Below are positions 25,452 to 33,835 of a stretch of DNA of 64,000 bases, one piece after another; the first letter of the stretch is position 1; each line of letters starts with the position of its first letter. The translations under genes were made by a program, and so were the position numbers. Source of the DNA: Pontiella desulfatans (GTDB lineage Bacteria; Verrucomicrobiota; Kiritimatiellia; Kiritimatiellales; Pontiellaceae); assembly GCF_900890425.1 (NCBI RefSeq), contig NZ_CAAHFG010000001.1:682001-746000 (forward strand). Reading direction: 5' to 3'. A model generated the notes under the pieces. That model worked only from the letters and a program-made list of their open reading frames with translations. It had not been told where the DNA came from and ran no database searches.

Positions 25452-25724
25452 ATGCCGACTATTTCCATATTTTACGGGATTTTGATTAAGATGTTTTTCT
25501 ATGACACGGAAAAACATCATGTGCCGCATATCCATGCGGAGTATCAGGATGATATGGCAGTGTATTCTATCGAGAATGGAGACGTGCTGGCCGGTAAGCT
25601 ACCGCCTAAAAAGAACAAGTTGGTTGTCGCGTGGATCGAAATTCATAAAGAAGATCTCATGGCCGACTGGGAACTCGCTGTTAATGGTCAAAACCCTTTA
25701 CCAATCCGGGGGTTGGATCAATGA
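25452..25724 (+). CDS. DUF4160 domain protein, putative toxin-antitoxin partner
   Basis: This 90-residue cytoplasmic protein has the DUF4160 signature: an opening MPTISIFYGILIKMFFYD, the HHVPHIHAEY motif that follows it, and the closing WIEIHKEDLMADWELA. The four-base ATGA overlap with the next gene and the pairing with DUF2442 are typical of a common two-gene module in bacterial genomes. That module is often placed among putative toxin-antitoxin systems, without firm biochemical proof that I know of. It lies 14 bp beyond the proposed end of the insertion element, so its own promoter may have been lost or replaced. Confidence 0.85.
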   Translation: MPTISIFYGILIKMFFYDTEKHHVPHIHAEYQDDMAVYSIENGDVLAGKLPPKKNKLVVAWIEIHKEDLMADWELAVNGQNPLPIRGLDQ

Positions 25725-25951
25725 TTATTCAGGAAGTAAAACCCCTAGAGGCTGGAGTACTCCAAGTAGTAGCTGAAGATGGTCGTTCAGGAACAGTCGA
25801 TGTTAGCCCGTATCTTGATTCTCCTGCGTTTGCTCCTTTGAAGAACTGGGATGCCTTTGTTCAGATTAGGAATGGGAAGTATTACGTGGAATGGACCTGT
25901 GGGGCAGATCTGTCTGCCGACACACTTGAGGCCAAAATGAAATGGTCGTGA
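25721..25951 (+). CDS. DUF2442 domain protein, partner of DUF4160
   Basis: This 76-residue protein matches DUF2442: IIQEVKPLEAGVLQVVAEDGRSGTVDVSPYL at the start and a central YVEWTCGADLSADTLEAK (split here by reading, not in the gene). It overlaps the DUF4160 stop by 4 bases and is surely translated with it. The pair is unrelated to glycan metabolism and marks this stretch as accessory DNA. Confidence 0.82.
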   Translation: MIIQEVKPLEAGVLQVVAEDGRSGTVDVSPYLDSPAFAPLKNWDAFVQIRNGKYYVEWTCGADLSADTLEAKMKWS

Positions 25952-26453
25952 ATGGTTCGAAATGCTGTTCGAGAAACTGGGGTTGTGGAAGGACCTAAGT
26001 TCGCTTTCCCATCCTGTCAGGAGTAGCTGGTTAGATGGTGATTCAAAAAGCGAAAACAGGGTCGATTTGGCTCAGTTTCGCACTTTCTTGATGCAACTAG
26101 TTGTCGTCACGAAACTTAACTTTTCGAAGCCCAAGTTCGCATCGCTATCCTAATCGGTACCTGGTCGGATGGAGAGTCGATTTAGAGAAGTTTGTATCGC
26201 TATCCAACCGGGCCGACCACATTTTTCTATTTTGTGCATTGGGTCGGCCGCCAACAGAATTGGCCCTGATTTTATGCACCTATTAATACTGCTAGTTGAA
26301 CCACATCGTGGTTCAGCGTTATACCTGTTCCTGATATTCAGAATACGGTATTAAACAACGTGGGTTTTCCGCTGAACTGTCGAGTTGGAGAAGTGCAATG
26401 TCCGTTGGCTAAAGCGGGTTATTTGTTTGATCCAGTTATAGGAGAAAAAACAT
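25952..26453. other. 500-bp intergenic region before the sugar-catabolism operon
   Basis: I find no convincing gene; the short open frames have no family features. It is more AT-rich than the flanking operons and contains two degenerate stretches around ATCGCTATCC (near 26140 and 26196). Near its 3' end is the palindrome described at 26297-26315. A good ribosome-binding site (TAGGAG) precedes the ATG at 26454. The promoter of the right-hand operon should lie here. Confidence 0.5.
26297..26315. promoter_or_regulatory. Candidate operator upstream of the RhaT-like operon
   Basis: A perfect 8-bp inverted repeat TGAACCAC-ATC-GTGGTTCA lies 138 bp before the start of the symporter gene. Its length and symmetry fit a dimeric transcription factor site. 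No regulator gene is present in the window, so the partner is unknown. Confidence 0.45.
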
Positions 26454-27488
26454 ATGAATGAATTAATGGTGCCGATTTTTATTGTGATCCTGGCCAGTGT
26501 CTTTCAGGGCACGTTCGGGCTGGGGATGAAATATATTAAGCCGATGGCCTGGGAGGCCTGGTGGATAGTTCATGCCACGGTGGCGATGGTGATCTTCCCT
26601 CTGATATGGGCCTCGCTGGTGGTGCCGGATCTGGGTGGCGTATTGGCGCAGGCTCCGATGAATGAGGTGGTCGGCGGAGCAGTTATGGGATTTGTTTGGG
26701 GGATCGGCGGGATTATGTTCGGGGTATCGGTGGGATACATCGGCATGTCGCTGACCTATGGTATTGTGATGGGACTGTGCTCGATTGCCGGTGCATTGAT
26801 CCCTTTTTTCCTGCGTTTCGATTCCGTCAACAAAGCAAGCATTCCCTTTATTATTATCGGTTTGGTTCTGTTAGCCGTTGCGGTTTATATCGTAACTGTT
26901 GCCGGTTTGAAGCGGGACAAGCTTCTGGCTGAAGAAGGCAAGGACATTCAGGGGATCCAGAAAGGAGCCGCCTTTAAAAAGGGACTGTTGATTGCGTCGG
27001 TCTGCGGAATTCTCTCCGCATTGTTGGCAGTGGGGTTTGATAATACCATCGAAATCGGAAAACTGGCTCGTGAGGCGGGTGCGTTGGAACGTAATACCGC
27101 ACTGGCCCGATGGGTGGTGGTGCTGGCCGGCGCCTATCTGATGAATGTGGCCTATGCACTGTTCCTCCTCTTTAAGAATAAATCATTCGGTTCATTCAAG
27201 ACTCCCGGGATGATTAAGGCGCTAAAGTGGTCGATCATTGCCGGTCTGCTTTGGTTTGCGGCGCTTGGAACCTACGGCCAGGGCGTTGCACTAATGGGTG
27301 AAATCGGCACCATGATCTGTTGGCCCGTAATGCTGGGGCTCTCGCTGATTGTAAGTAACGTTGCCGGAATGATCACCGGCGAATGGAAAGGCGTTGCCGG
27401 GCCGTTCAAAATCATGCTGCTCGGGGTGACGGTGATTATTCTGGCTACCGTCGTGATGGCCTATGCCTCTACGTTGAAGACGGTATAA
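26454..27488 (+). CDS. rhaT: RhaT-like sugar/proton symporter
   Basis: A 344-residue integral membrane protein with about ten hydrophobic segments. It resembles the L-rhamnose/H+ symporter RhaT, part of the drug/metabolite transporter superfamily: ASVFQGTFGLGMKYIKPMAWEAWW at the start (read as two parts), GGIMFGVSVGYIGMSLTYGIVMGLCS in the middle and WKGV near the end. It would import a monosaccharide into the cytoplasm. It is the first gene of a tight string and is 1 bp from the next gene. The family name implies rhamnose. The downstream kinase and aldolase do not fit a 6-deoxy sugar, so the cargo may be a related sugar such as an anhydrohexose. Confidence 0.88.
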   Translation: MNELMVPIFIVILASVFQGTFGLGMKYIKPMAWEAWWIVHATVAMVIFPLIWASLVVPDLGGVLAQAPMNEVVGGAVMGFVWGIGGIMFGVSVGYIGMSLTYGIVMGLCSIAGALIPFFLRFDSVNKASIPFIIIGLVLLAVAVYIVTVAGLKRDKLLAEEGKDIQGIQKGAAFKKGLLIASVCGILSALLAVGFDNTIEIGKLAREAGALERNTALARWVVVLAGAYLMNVAYALFLLFKNKSFGSFKTPGMIKALKWSIIAGLLWFAALGTYGQGVALMGEIGTMICWPVMLGLSLIVSNVAGMITGEWKGVAGPFKIMLLGVTVIILATVVMAYASTLKTV

Positions 27489-27489
27489 T

Positions 27490-28668
27490 ATGATTTCATC
27501 GATTAAAACCTATCGTCTGCAGCATAAACTTGAAGAATCTTTTGGTTTTTCACAGTGGCACTACGATACGCGCAATAACCTGATCGTTGAAATTATTGAT
27601 GATTCCGGCACGGTGGGATACGGGGAGTGCTACGGCCCGGCCACGGTGACGCAGAATGCGGTCGATACCTTTTATGCTCCGCTTCTATTGGGCAGGGATC
27701 CGCTGAAAAATGAAGCGGCTTGGCAGCACTGCTGGCGTGCTTCGCTCGATTTCGCGATGAAAGGCCCAATGATGGGGGCAATTTCAGGGCTGGATATGGC
27801 TCTACTTGACCTTAAAGGAAAATTGTTGGGTATATCCGTCTCTGAGCTGATGGGAGGGCGGCTGCGCGATGAAGTAGCGTGCTATGCCACGGGTATGTAT
27901 TTTCGCAAGCAACCGGAAGAAGAATTACTGCAGACGATTCTCGAAGAAGCAACGGACTATGTTGGGCAGGGATTCGGTGCGCTTAAAATTAAGATCGGGA
28001 AAAATATGCCTTTTGATAAAAGGCTGATTGTTGCGATGCGCAATACCTTTCCCGATGTCCGATTGATGGCCGATTCGAATCATGCTTATGATCTTTCGGA
28101 AGCGGTAGAGATCGGCCGCCTGCTCAGCGAGCATGATTACAAATGGTTTGAGGAGCCGCTCTCCCCGACACATCCTGACCTTTTCCGGCAGTTGGCCGAT
28201 AAAGTTGATGTTCCGATTGCTGCAGGAGAGTGCGAGCAAACCCGGTATGGTTTCCAGGCGCTGCTTTCCAAAGGTGGCGTGCAGATTGCGCAGCCCGATC
28301 TGGCTTATTGCGGTGGACCAACCGAAGCGCTTAAAATCCGTGCTGTTGCATCATCCATGGGTATCAACACCATCGCCCACTGCTGGGGCACCCAGCTCAA
28401 TCTTGCCTGTGCTTTGCACTACCTCGCCACGACCTATATTGAGCCCGGAAGAGCCACGCCCACCGAGCCGCTTTTGGAAAGGGACCTGACTCCCAACCCC
28501 ATGCGCGACGCTATGTATTCCATGGGAATTGCCATTGAAAACGGTGTGGCGAAGGTTCCTGTCGGGCCGGGATTAGGGGTCGAGCCGGATCGTATGGAAA
28601 TGGAAAAATATTGTGTTCAGAAAACGGAGAAAACCCATGTCGGAAAAAAAATACCCGATGCTGATTAA
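27490..28668 (+). CDS. Enolase-superfamily sugar-acid dehydratase or cycloisomerase
   Basis: A 392-residue cytoplasmic protein of the mandelate racemase/muconate-lactonising group. Visible active-site residues are the K166-x-K168 pair (LKIKIG), the metal ligands D195 (ADSNH), E221 (WFEEP) and E247 (AGECE), and the base H297 (IAHCWGTQ). Known relatives dehydrate galactonate, fuconate or rhamnonate, or open 3,6-anhydrogalactonate (cycloisomerase of agar and carrageenan catabolism). All give a 2-keto-3-deoxy acid. Placement between a sugar symporter and an aldehyde dehydrogenase, upstream of KDG kinase and KDPG aldolase, favours a hexonate substrate. The exact reaction is not decided by the sequence. 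Confidence 0.88.
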   Translation: MISSIKTYRLQHKLEESFGFSQWHYDTRNNLIVEIIDDSGTVGYGECYGPATVTQNAVDTFYAPLLLGRDPLKNEAAWQHCWRASLDFAMKGPMMGAISGLDMALLDLKGKLLGISVSELMGGRLRDEVACYATGMYFRKQPEEELLQTILEEATDYVGQGFGALKIKIGKNMPFDKRLIVAMRNTFPDVRLMADSNHAYDLSEAVEIGRLLSEHDYKWFEEPLSPTHPDLFRQLADKVDVPIAAGECEQTRYGFQALLSKGGVQIAQPDLAYCGGPTEALKIRAVASSMGINTIAHCWGTQLNLACALHYLATTYIEPGRATPTEPLLERDLTPNPMRDAMYSMGIAIENGVAKVPVGPGLGVEPDRMEMEKYCVQKTEKTHVGKKIPDAD

Positions 28669-30034
28669 CGGCGAGAAGATCAGCACGAAACAGTCGTTTA
28701 ACGTCGTCAATCCATCTACGGGTGAAGTGCTCGGACAGGTGCCGGAAATTGATGCGGACAGCATTCAGTTGACGCTTAAATCAGCCGATGCGGGCTTCAA
28801 AGCCTGGTCGGCTAAAACGCCTGCAGAGCGAAAAACTGTGATTCTCCGTTATGCGGAAGTGCTGGAGCAAAACAGCAAACGGATCATTGCGCTACTACGT
28901 GCGGAAACGGGCAAGCCGCAGGATAATGCTGAATATGATTTCGGTATGCTGGGAAATTGTCTCCGCTTTTTTGTGGAGGAAATGGAGCGCCTTGATCAGC
29001 CGGTGCTGCATGATCCCGATGGCCGTTTTATGCACTATATGCTGCGTCAGCCTCTGGGTGTCTGTGTCGGTATGCTTGCCTGGAACTTTCCGTTACTGAA
29101 CGTGGCCTATAAGATCGGACCGGCCTTGGCCGCAGGATGCTCGGTTATTCTCAAGCCGTCAACCGAGACGCCGCTTGCCTCGTTGGAAGTGGCGTATTTG
29201 GCGAAAGAGGCGGGATTGCCGGACGGGGTGATCAATATGGTCACCGGCCGAGACCATGAGATGATGAAAAACATGCTGAAAAGTGATATCCCCTCCATGG
29301 TGACCATGATCGGTTCCACGCGCGGCGGGTTGGAAGTCATGAATGCGGCCTGTACCAGCATCAAACATTTCTCAGTAGAACTGGGCGGCAATGCGCCGGT
29401 TGTGGTTTATCCGGATGCCGATGTGGCCGATGCCGCAACTAAAGTAGTTGATCTGAAATTTGCCAACTGCGGCCAGGTTTGTGTTTCTCCCAACCGTTGT
29501 TTTGTCCATGAATCAGTCTACGATGAGTTTGTCGAAGCCGCTAAAGCCCGTGCCATGGAAGTGGAAATGGGGCCGCTGATTTCTGAAAAGGCGCGGGCTT
29601 ATATTCTGGGTTTGGTCGAATCAGCCGTCGCTGATGGCGCAGATGTGGTTTGTGGCGGACAGGCGAAAGATGGCGAAGGATTCTTCATGGAACCGACCAT
29701 CCTTGCCAACGTGGTAAGAAAAATGAACGTGGCCTATGAAGAAATCTTTGGTCCCGTACTGCCTATTATTAAGTATTCTGATTCTGATGATGAAATTGCG
29801 TTGGCAAACGATACGCAATACGGGTTGGCGGCCTATGTTTTCACTACTAACCTGAAAAACGGGTTGCGTGCCGCTCGCGATATTCAGGCCGGCAGCGTGT
29901 GTGTCAATGAGCCTCATTATTCCGTACAATTGCCGCATGGAGGTCTGAAGCAGAGCGGGGTGGGAAAAGATTGCTCGCGTTACAGTCTGGAAGAATACCT
30001 GACTCTCAAGCGTGTATCCGTATTGGTCGATTAA
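28637..30034 (+). CDS. NAD(P)-dependent aldehyde dehydrogenase
   Basis: A 465-residue member of the aldehyde dehydrogenase superfamily. I chose the ATG at 28637 (MSEKKYPMLING) because it follows ACGGAGA; an in-frame GTG at 28613 is possible. The start overlaps the preceding gene by 32 bases. The catalytic C282 lies in NCGQVCVSPNR and the base E248 in VELGGNAP. The cofactor region LGVCVGMLAWNFPL is present. The closest functional classes are lactaldehyde, succinate-semialdehyde or anhydrogalactose dehydrogenases. In this operon it could oxidise the imported sugar (for example 3,6-anhydrogalactose) to its aldonate, or lactaldehyde if a 6-deoxy sugar is used. Confidence 0.9.
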   Translation: MSEKKYPMLINGEKISTKQSFNVVNPSTGEVLGQVPEIDADSIQLTLKSADAGFKAWSAKTPAERKTVILRYAEVLEQNSKRIIALLRAETGKPQDNAEYDFGMLGNCLRFFVEEMERLDQPVLHDPDGRFMHYMLRQPLGVCVGMLAWNFPLLNVAYKIGPALAAGCSVILKPSTETPLASLEVAYLAKEAGLPDGVINMVTGRDHEMMKNMLKSDIPSMVTMIGSTRGGLEVMNAACTSIKHFSVELGGNAPVVVYPDADVADAATKVVDLKFANCGQVCVSPNRCFVHESVYDEFVEAAKARAMEVEMGPLISEKARAYILGLVESAVADGADVVCGGQAKDGEGFFMEPTILANVVRKMNVAYEEIFGPVLPIIKYSDSDDEIALANDTQYGLAAYVFTTNLKNGLRAARDIQAGSVCVNEPHYSVQLPHGGLKQSGVGKDCSRYSLEEYLTLKRVSVLVD

Positions 30035-30047
30035 CCGGGAAATAGAA

Positions 30048-30704
30048 ATGTTTTCAAAGGAATTAATGGGGCGTCTGAAACGCTCGGGTGTTGTGGCTGG
30101 TTTTGCAGTCGATCAGGTTGAGCATGCCGTTCCGACCGCCGAGGCCCTGTTGGCCGCGGGTATTGACGCCATTGAGTTGACGCTTCGCACAGATGTTGCG
30201 CTCGATGCGGTAAAGGCCATTGCTGACGGTTTGCCTGATATCCTGCTGGGGGTCGGTACGATTCTCACACCGGAACAGCTCGTTCAGGTGAAGGAGGCCG
30301 GAGCCCATTTCGGGGTGTCGCCGGGCATGAATCCGCGTGTCGTCCAGGCTGCTGTTGAACATGGGCTGCCCTTTGCGCCGGGGATTTGTACACCTTCCGA
30401 TCTTGAAGCGGCTATCGAGCTGGGGTGCCGGTTTGTGAAATTCTTTCCGGCCGAGGCGAGTGGAGGCGTGAACTATCTAAAAAGCATGGCGGCCCCGTAT
30501 CGGCATCTTGGGATTCAGTACTTCCCGTTGGGCGGCCTGAATGCGGGTAACATGAAGGACTACCTCGAGTTGGATAATGTTCCCACCATCGGAGGCTCGT
30601 GGATCGTGGAGAAGGGCCTTGTTGAATCCGGTGACTGGAACGGATTGAGCGCTCGTGCCGCCGAAGTGCGGGAAATGATTAATAAAGGAGCATGCAATGT
30701 ATAA
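30048..30704 (+). CDS. eda: KDPG/KDPGal-type aldolase (Eda family)
   Basis: From the ATG at 30048, 13 bp after the preceding stop, the protein is 218 residues, the usual size for the family. It has the class I KDPG aldolase features: E43 in IELTLRT, GVGTILTPEQ, the Schiff-base lysine K131 in FVKFFPAEASGG, and PLGGLNAGN. It cleaves 2-keto-3-deoxy-6-phosphogluconate or the galactonate epimer to pyruvate and glyceraldehyde-3-phosphate. Its substrate would be made by the kinase at 30999. An upstream in-frame start at 30012 overlaps the dehydrogenase and is less likely. Confidence 0.92.
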   Translation: MFSKELMGRLKRSGVVAGFAVDQVEHAVPTAEALLAAGIDAIELTLRTDVALDAVKAIADGLPDILLGVGTILTPEQLVQVKEAGAHFGVSPGMNPRVVQAAVEHGLPFAPGICTPSDLEAAIELGCRFVKFFPAEASGGVNYLKSMAAPYRHLGIQYFPLGGLNAGNMKDYLELDNVPTIGGSWIVEKGLVESGDWNGLSARAAEVREMINKGACNV

Positions 30705-31002
30705 ACATGTGGTTTTATGGAAGTTGAAAGATGAAGCGAATGGATTGAACAAGGCCGAGCTGGCTATTGAAGTCAAACGCCGGTTGGACGAACTTCCGGG
30801 GATCATCCCCGAGATCAGCGATTATGAAACGGCCATCAATATCGGCGACTATGGTGCTTCCTTTTTTGATGTCAGTCTGATCGCCGCCTATCCGGATGAG
30901 GAAGCGTTCAAAAAATACTGCGTCTATCCCGCACACGATGCCGTGGTTGCCTATATTCAATCGGTTACTATAGCTGAAGAAATTGTGGATTATACCGTAT
31001 GA
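30697..31002 (+). CDS. Dabb (stress-responsive alpha-beta barrel) domain protein
   Basis: This 101-residue protein has the Dabb pattern: MYKHVVLWKLKDEA at the start, a helix with LPGI, then DVSLIAAYPDEEAFKKYC and HDAVVAYI. It is a ferredoxin-like fold that dimerises into a small barrel. It overlaps both neighbours (8 bases before, 4 after), so it is coupled to the aldolase and the kinase. The family function is poorly known. Sugar mutarotases such as RhaM have a similar size and fold class, so a helper role in sugar conversion is conceivable, but I see no mutarotase motif. Confidence 0.85.
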   Translation: MYKHVVLWKLKDEANGLNKAELAIEVKRRLDELPGIIPEISDYETAINIGDYGASFFDVSLIAAYPDEEAFKKYCVYPAHDAVVAYIQSVTIAEEIVDYTV

Positions 31003-32087
31003 AATCTGTTGTAACCTTTGGAGAAATCATGGCGCGTATTGCGGCGCCCGAGAATTTGCGCCTGCGGCAGACGCGTACGTTTGATGTGACCTATGCAGGG
31101 GCGGAAGCCAGTGTGGCGGCATCGATCTGCAATTTTGGCGGTAAGGCGCGTTACGTCACAGCACTGCCAAAGCATGCGATGGCCGAAGCCACGATGGATT
31201 CGGTACGCGCCGTGGGTATCGACACCCAGTTCATTCTGCGGACAGACGAGGGACGACTTGGGCTCTATTTTCTGGAAACAGGCGCTAATCAGCGACCGAG
31301 CAATGTTATCTATGACCGCGCGGATTCCGCAGTGGCCATCACTCCGGTTGAGGCCTATGACTGGGATTCCATTTTTGATGGAGCGCAGTGGCTACATTTA
31401 AGCGGGATCACGCCGGCACTTTCAAAGACGGCCGCGGATGCAACACTGGTGGCCGCGCAAAAGGCGAAAGCCGCCGGTTGCCGGGTTTCAATTGATCTGA
31501 ATTTTCGCGGTAAGCTCTGGAAGTGGGACGCATCAAAAACCGCCCGCGAGCTGGCCCGGGAAACTATGTGCGGTGTGCTGCCCCTCATCGATGTGGTCAT
31601 TGCCAATGAAGAAGACTGCCACGATGTGCTTGGGATTTGTGCGGGTGAAACCGACGTGCATTCCGGTGAACTCGATACCGCGCGGTATCCGGATGTCGCC
31701 CGCCAGGTGGTTAAACAGTTTCCGAATGTTTCGCTGGTGGCCATCACGCTACGTGAAAGCCTGTCGGCCACCCATAATAACTGGGGTGCTATGCTGTATG
31801 ATGCTGCGTCGGACACGCCGTGTTTTGCGCCGCTTGATGCGGATGGCGGCTACCAGTCTTATCCCATTAAAAACATTGTCGACCGGGTCGGTGGCGGCGA
31901 TTCCTTTGCCGGCGGTCTGATCTTTGCTTTGGTTACCCCCGAGCTGGCCGAGCCGCATAAGGCGGTGAAGTATGCGGTGGCCGCCTCGTGTCTGAAGCAT
32001 TCAATCAAGGGCGACTTTAACTATTCAACCCGGGCGGAAGTCGAGGCGCTGATGGGCGGTTCTGCATCCGGTCGGGTTGTGCGCTGA
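30999..32087 (+). CDS. kdgK: 2-keto-3-deoxygluconate/galactonate kinase, PfkB family
   Basis: A 362-residue PfkB/ribokinase-fold kinase. The early GEIMARI segment, the substrate-side YAGAEASVAA, ISIDLNFRGKLW-like and VIANEED segments, and the catalytic motif DRVGGGDSFAGGL with D301 are in the family order and match KDG kinases. It would phosphorylate the 2-keto-3-deoxy acid at C6 with ATP, feeding the aldolase at 30048. C6 phosphorylation requires a 6-hydroxyl, so the acid cannot derive from fucose or rhamnose. The start overlaps the Dabb stop (ATGA). Confidence 0.9.
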   Translation: MKSVVTFGEIMARIAAPENLRLRQTRTFDVTYAGAEASVAASICNFGGKARYVTALPKHAMAEATMDSVRAVGIDTQFILRTDEGRLGLYFLETGANQRPSNVIYDRADSAVAITPVEAYDWDSIFDGAQWLHLSGITPALSKTAADATLVAAQKAKAAGCRVSIDLNFRGKLWKWDASKTARELARETMCGVLPLIDVVIANEEDCHDVLGICAGETDVHSGELDTARYPDVARQVVKQFPNVSLVAITLRESLSATHNNWGAMLYDAASDTPCFAPLDADGGYQSYPIKNIVDRVGGGDSFAGGLIFALVTPELAEPHKAVKYAVAASCLKHSIKGDFNYSTRAEVEALMGGSASGRVVR

Positions 32088-32109
32088 ATGATCAGTTTTG
32101 AGGAACGGT

Positions 32110-33831
32110 ATGAAAATATGGATTCAAGCAGGATATATTGCCCTGTTCGTGCTGTGCGGAAGTTTATCCCATGCAGTCAAACCGAATGTGATTCTTATTA
32201 TCTGCGATGATCTGAATGACTATGTCGGGGTTTTCGGTGGTCATCCGCAGGCTAAAACGCCGAATATGGACCGATTGGCGGCGAGCGGGGTTTCGTTTCA
32301 GCAGGCGCACTGCACCATTCCGATCTGTAATCCTTCGCGTGCGAGTTTCCTGACCGGGCTGTATCCGCATACCTCGCAGTGTTATGGCTTTGATAACTGG
32401 GATGGTTATGAGGTGCTGAAAAATTCACGTACCCTGATGGATCATTTCCGTAAGAATGGCTACGTCTCTCTCGGTACGGGTAAAATGATGCATAACCGGG
32501 GCGAGCAGGAATGGACGCAATTCGGTCATCCGTCCGACTATGGCCCATTTGCGTATAACGAAGAAAAGACGGTGGCGCATCCCTGGAATAAAGCGCCGTT
32601 CCGTGATGATTTCGGGGCAATCGATGGTTCTTTCGGTCCGCTCTTTAAATTGCAGGGTGAAATTTCGCCGGAGAACGGAAAGCCATTTACCTGGCGGACC
32701 GGCAACTGGAAAAAGATGCGCGAACTGCGGTATGAATCGGACGCTGACCGGGATCCGACCGGCGACGAATTAAATGCCCGGTGGGCTGTTGAGCACCTGA
32801 ATGCATACGCAAAGAAACCGAAAGATAAACCCTTCTTCATGGGCGTAGGTTTTCTTCGGCCTCATACGCCTTTGATTGTGCCGCAGGAATATTTTGATCG
32901 ATTTCCGCTCGAATCCATCGAACTGCCGAGCATTCTGGAGAACGATGCTGCTGATACTTTCAAGCATACGATTACTTCCAGTGAAGATGATCGGAGTGGT
33001 GATCGTGGAACCAAAATTTATGACAGTCTGATTGCGTCGTTTGATGGCGACCGTGAACTGGCGTTGAAGAAATTTGTTCAGGCTTATCTGGCCAGCGTGG
33101 CTTCGGTGGATGATCTGGTTGGCGATATTTTAGATGTGGTTGATTCCTCTCCGCTGAAAGACAACACGATCGTAATTCTTACGAGCGATCATGGTTGGGG
33201 GAACGGAGAAAAAGATTATCTGTATAAGAATTCGCTCTGGCAGGAGAGTACCCGCGTGCCGCTGGTGATCCGGGCGCCGGGCGTTTCCAAAGCCGGGCAA
33301 TCGGCTGTTGTGCCGGTCTCGCTGGTGGATCTATATCCCTCCCTGATCGATCTTTGCGGATTGGAAGGGGATACCCGCAAGAATGAAAAGGGGCGACGGC
33401 TGGATGGATACAGCCTGAAGCCGCTACTGGAAAATCCAATGACTGGAACGTGGGATGGACCGGATGCGGCGCTGACCGCGTTGTATAAATGGGACAGTTA
33501 TTATGATCCGGCAAAGCAGAGCTATTCCCTGCGTTTCAAGGACTGGCGGTATATCCGGTATCAAAATGGGAAAGAAGAGCTGTATCATACCGCGCAGGAT
33601 CCAAAGGAATGGACCAACCTGGCCCTGAATCCGGAATATGCCGAACAGCTTGCCGGTTTCCGTGCAAAACTGATGACGCGAATTCCCGAGTCGAAGCCGC
33701 GTCCGGCACCGACTGCGGGCGATAATGAAAAATGGAAAAGCAGCTATTTCAAGAAACATCCCGAGGCTGATACGAATGGGGATGGCTCCCTGAGCTGGGC
33801 CGAGCTGAAAGCGCATAAGGATGGGGAATAG
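32110..33831 (+). CDS. S1 family sulfatase (CNPSR) with EF-hand tail
   Basis: Start placed at the ATG at 32110 after GAGGAACGG; the upstream in-frame start at 32098 lacks a comparable site. The 573-residue exported protein has the signal MKIWIQAGYIALFVLCGSLSH, ICDDLNDYVGVFGGHPQ, the formylglycine motif C73-NPSR, GTGKMMH, GVGFLRPHTPL and TSDHGWGNGEKDY. The C-terminus carries one calcium loop, DTNGDGSLSWAE. It follows the KDG kinase by 22 bp, so desulfation and sugar catabolism appear to be on one transcript. It is related to the next gene and to the sulfatases at 21796 and 53757. Confidence 0.9.
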   Translation: MKIWIQAGYIALFVLCGSLSHAVKPNVILIICDDLNDYVGVFGGHPQAKTPNMDRLAASGVSFQQAHCTIPICNPSRASFLTGLYPHTSQCYGFDNWDGYEVLKNSRTLMDHFRKNGYVSLGTGKMMHNRGEQEWTQFGHPSDYGPFAYNEEKTVAHPWNKAPFRDDFGAIDGSFGPLFKLQGEISPENGKPFTWRTGNWKKMRELRYESDADRDPTGDELNARWAVEHLNAYAKKPKDKPFFMGVGFLRPHTPLIVPQEYFDRFPLESIELPSILENDAADTFKHTITSSEDDRSGDRGTKIYDSLIASFDGDRELALKKFVQAYLASVASVDDLVGDILDVVDSSPLKDNTIVILTSDHGWGNGEKDYLYKNSLWQESTRVPLVIRAPGVSKAGQSAVVPVSLVDLYPSLIDLCGLEGDTRKNEKGRRLDGYSLKPLLENPMTGTWDGPDAALTALYKWDSYYDPAKQSYSLRFKDWRYIRYQNGKEELYHTAQDPKEWTNLALNPEYAEQLAGFRAKLMTRIPESKPRPAPTAGDNEKWKSSYFKKHPEADTNGDGSLSWAELKAHKDGE

Positions 33832-33835
33832 ATTG

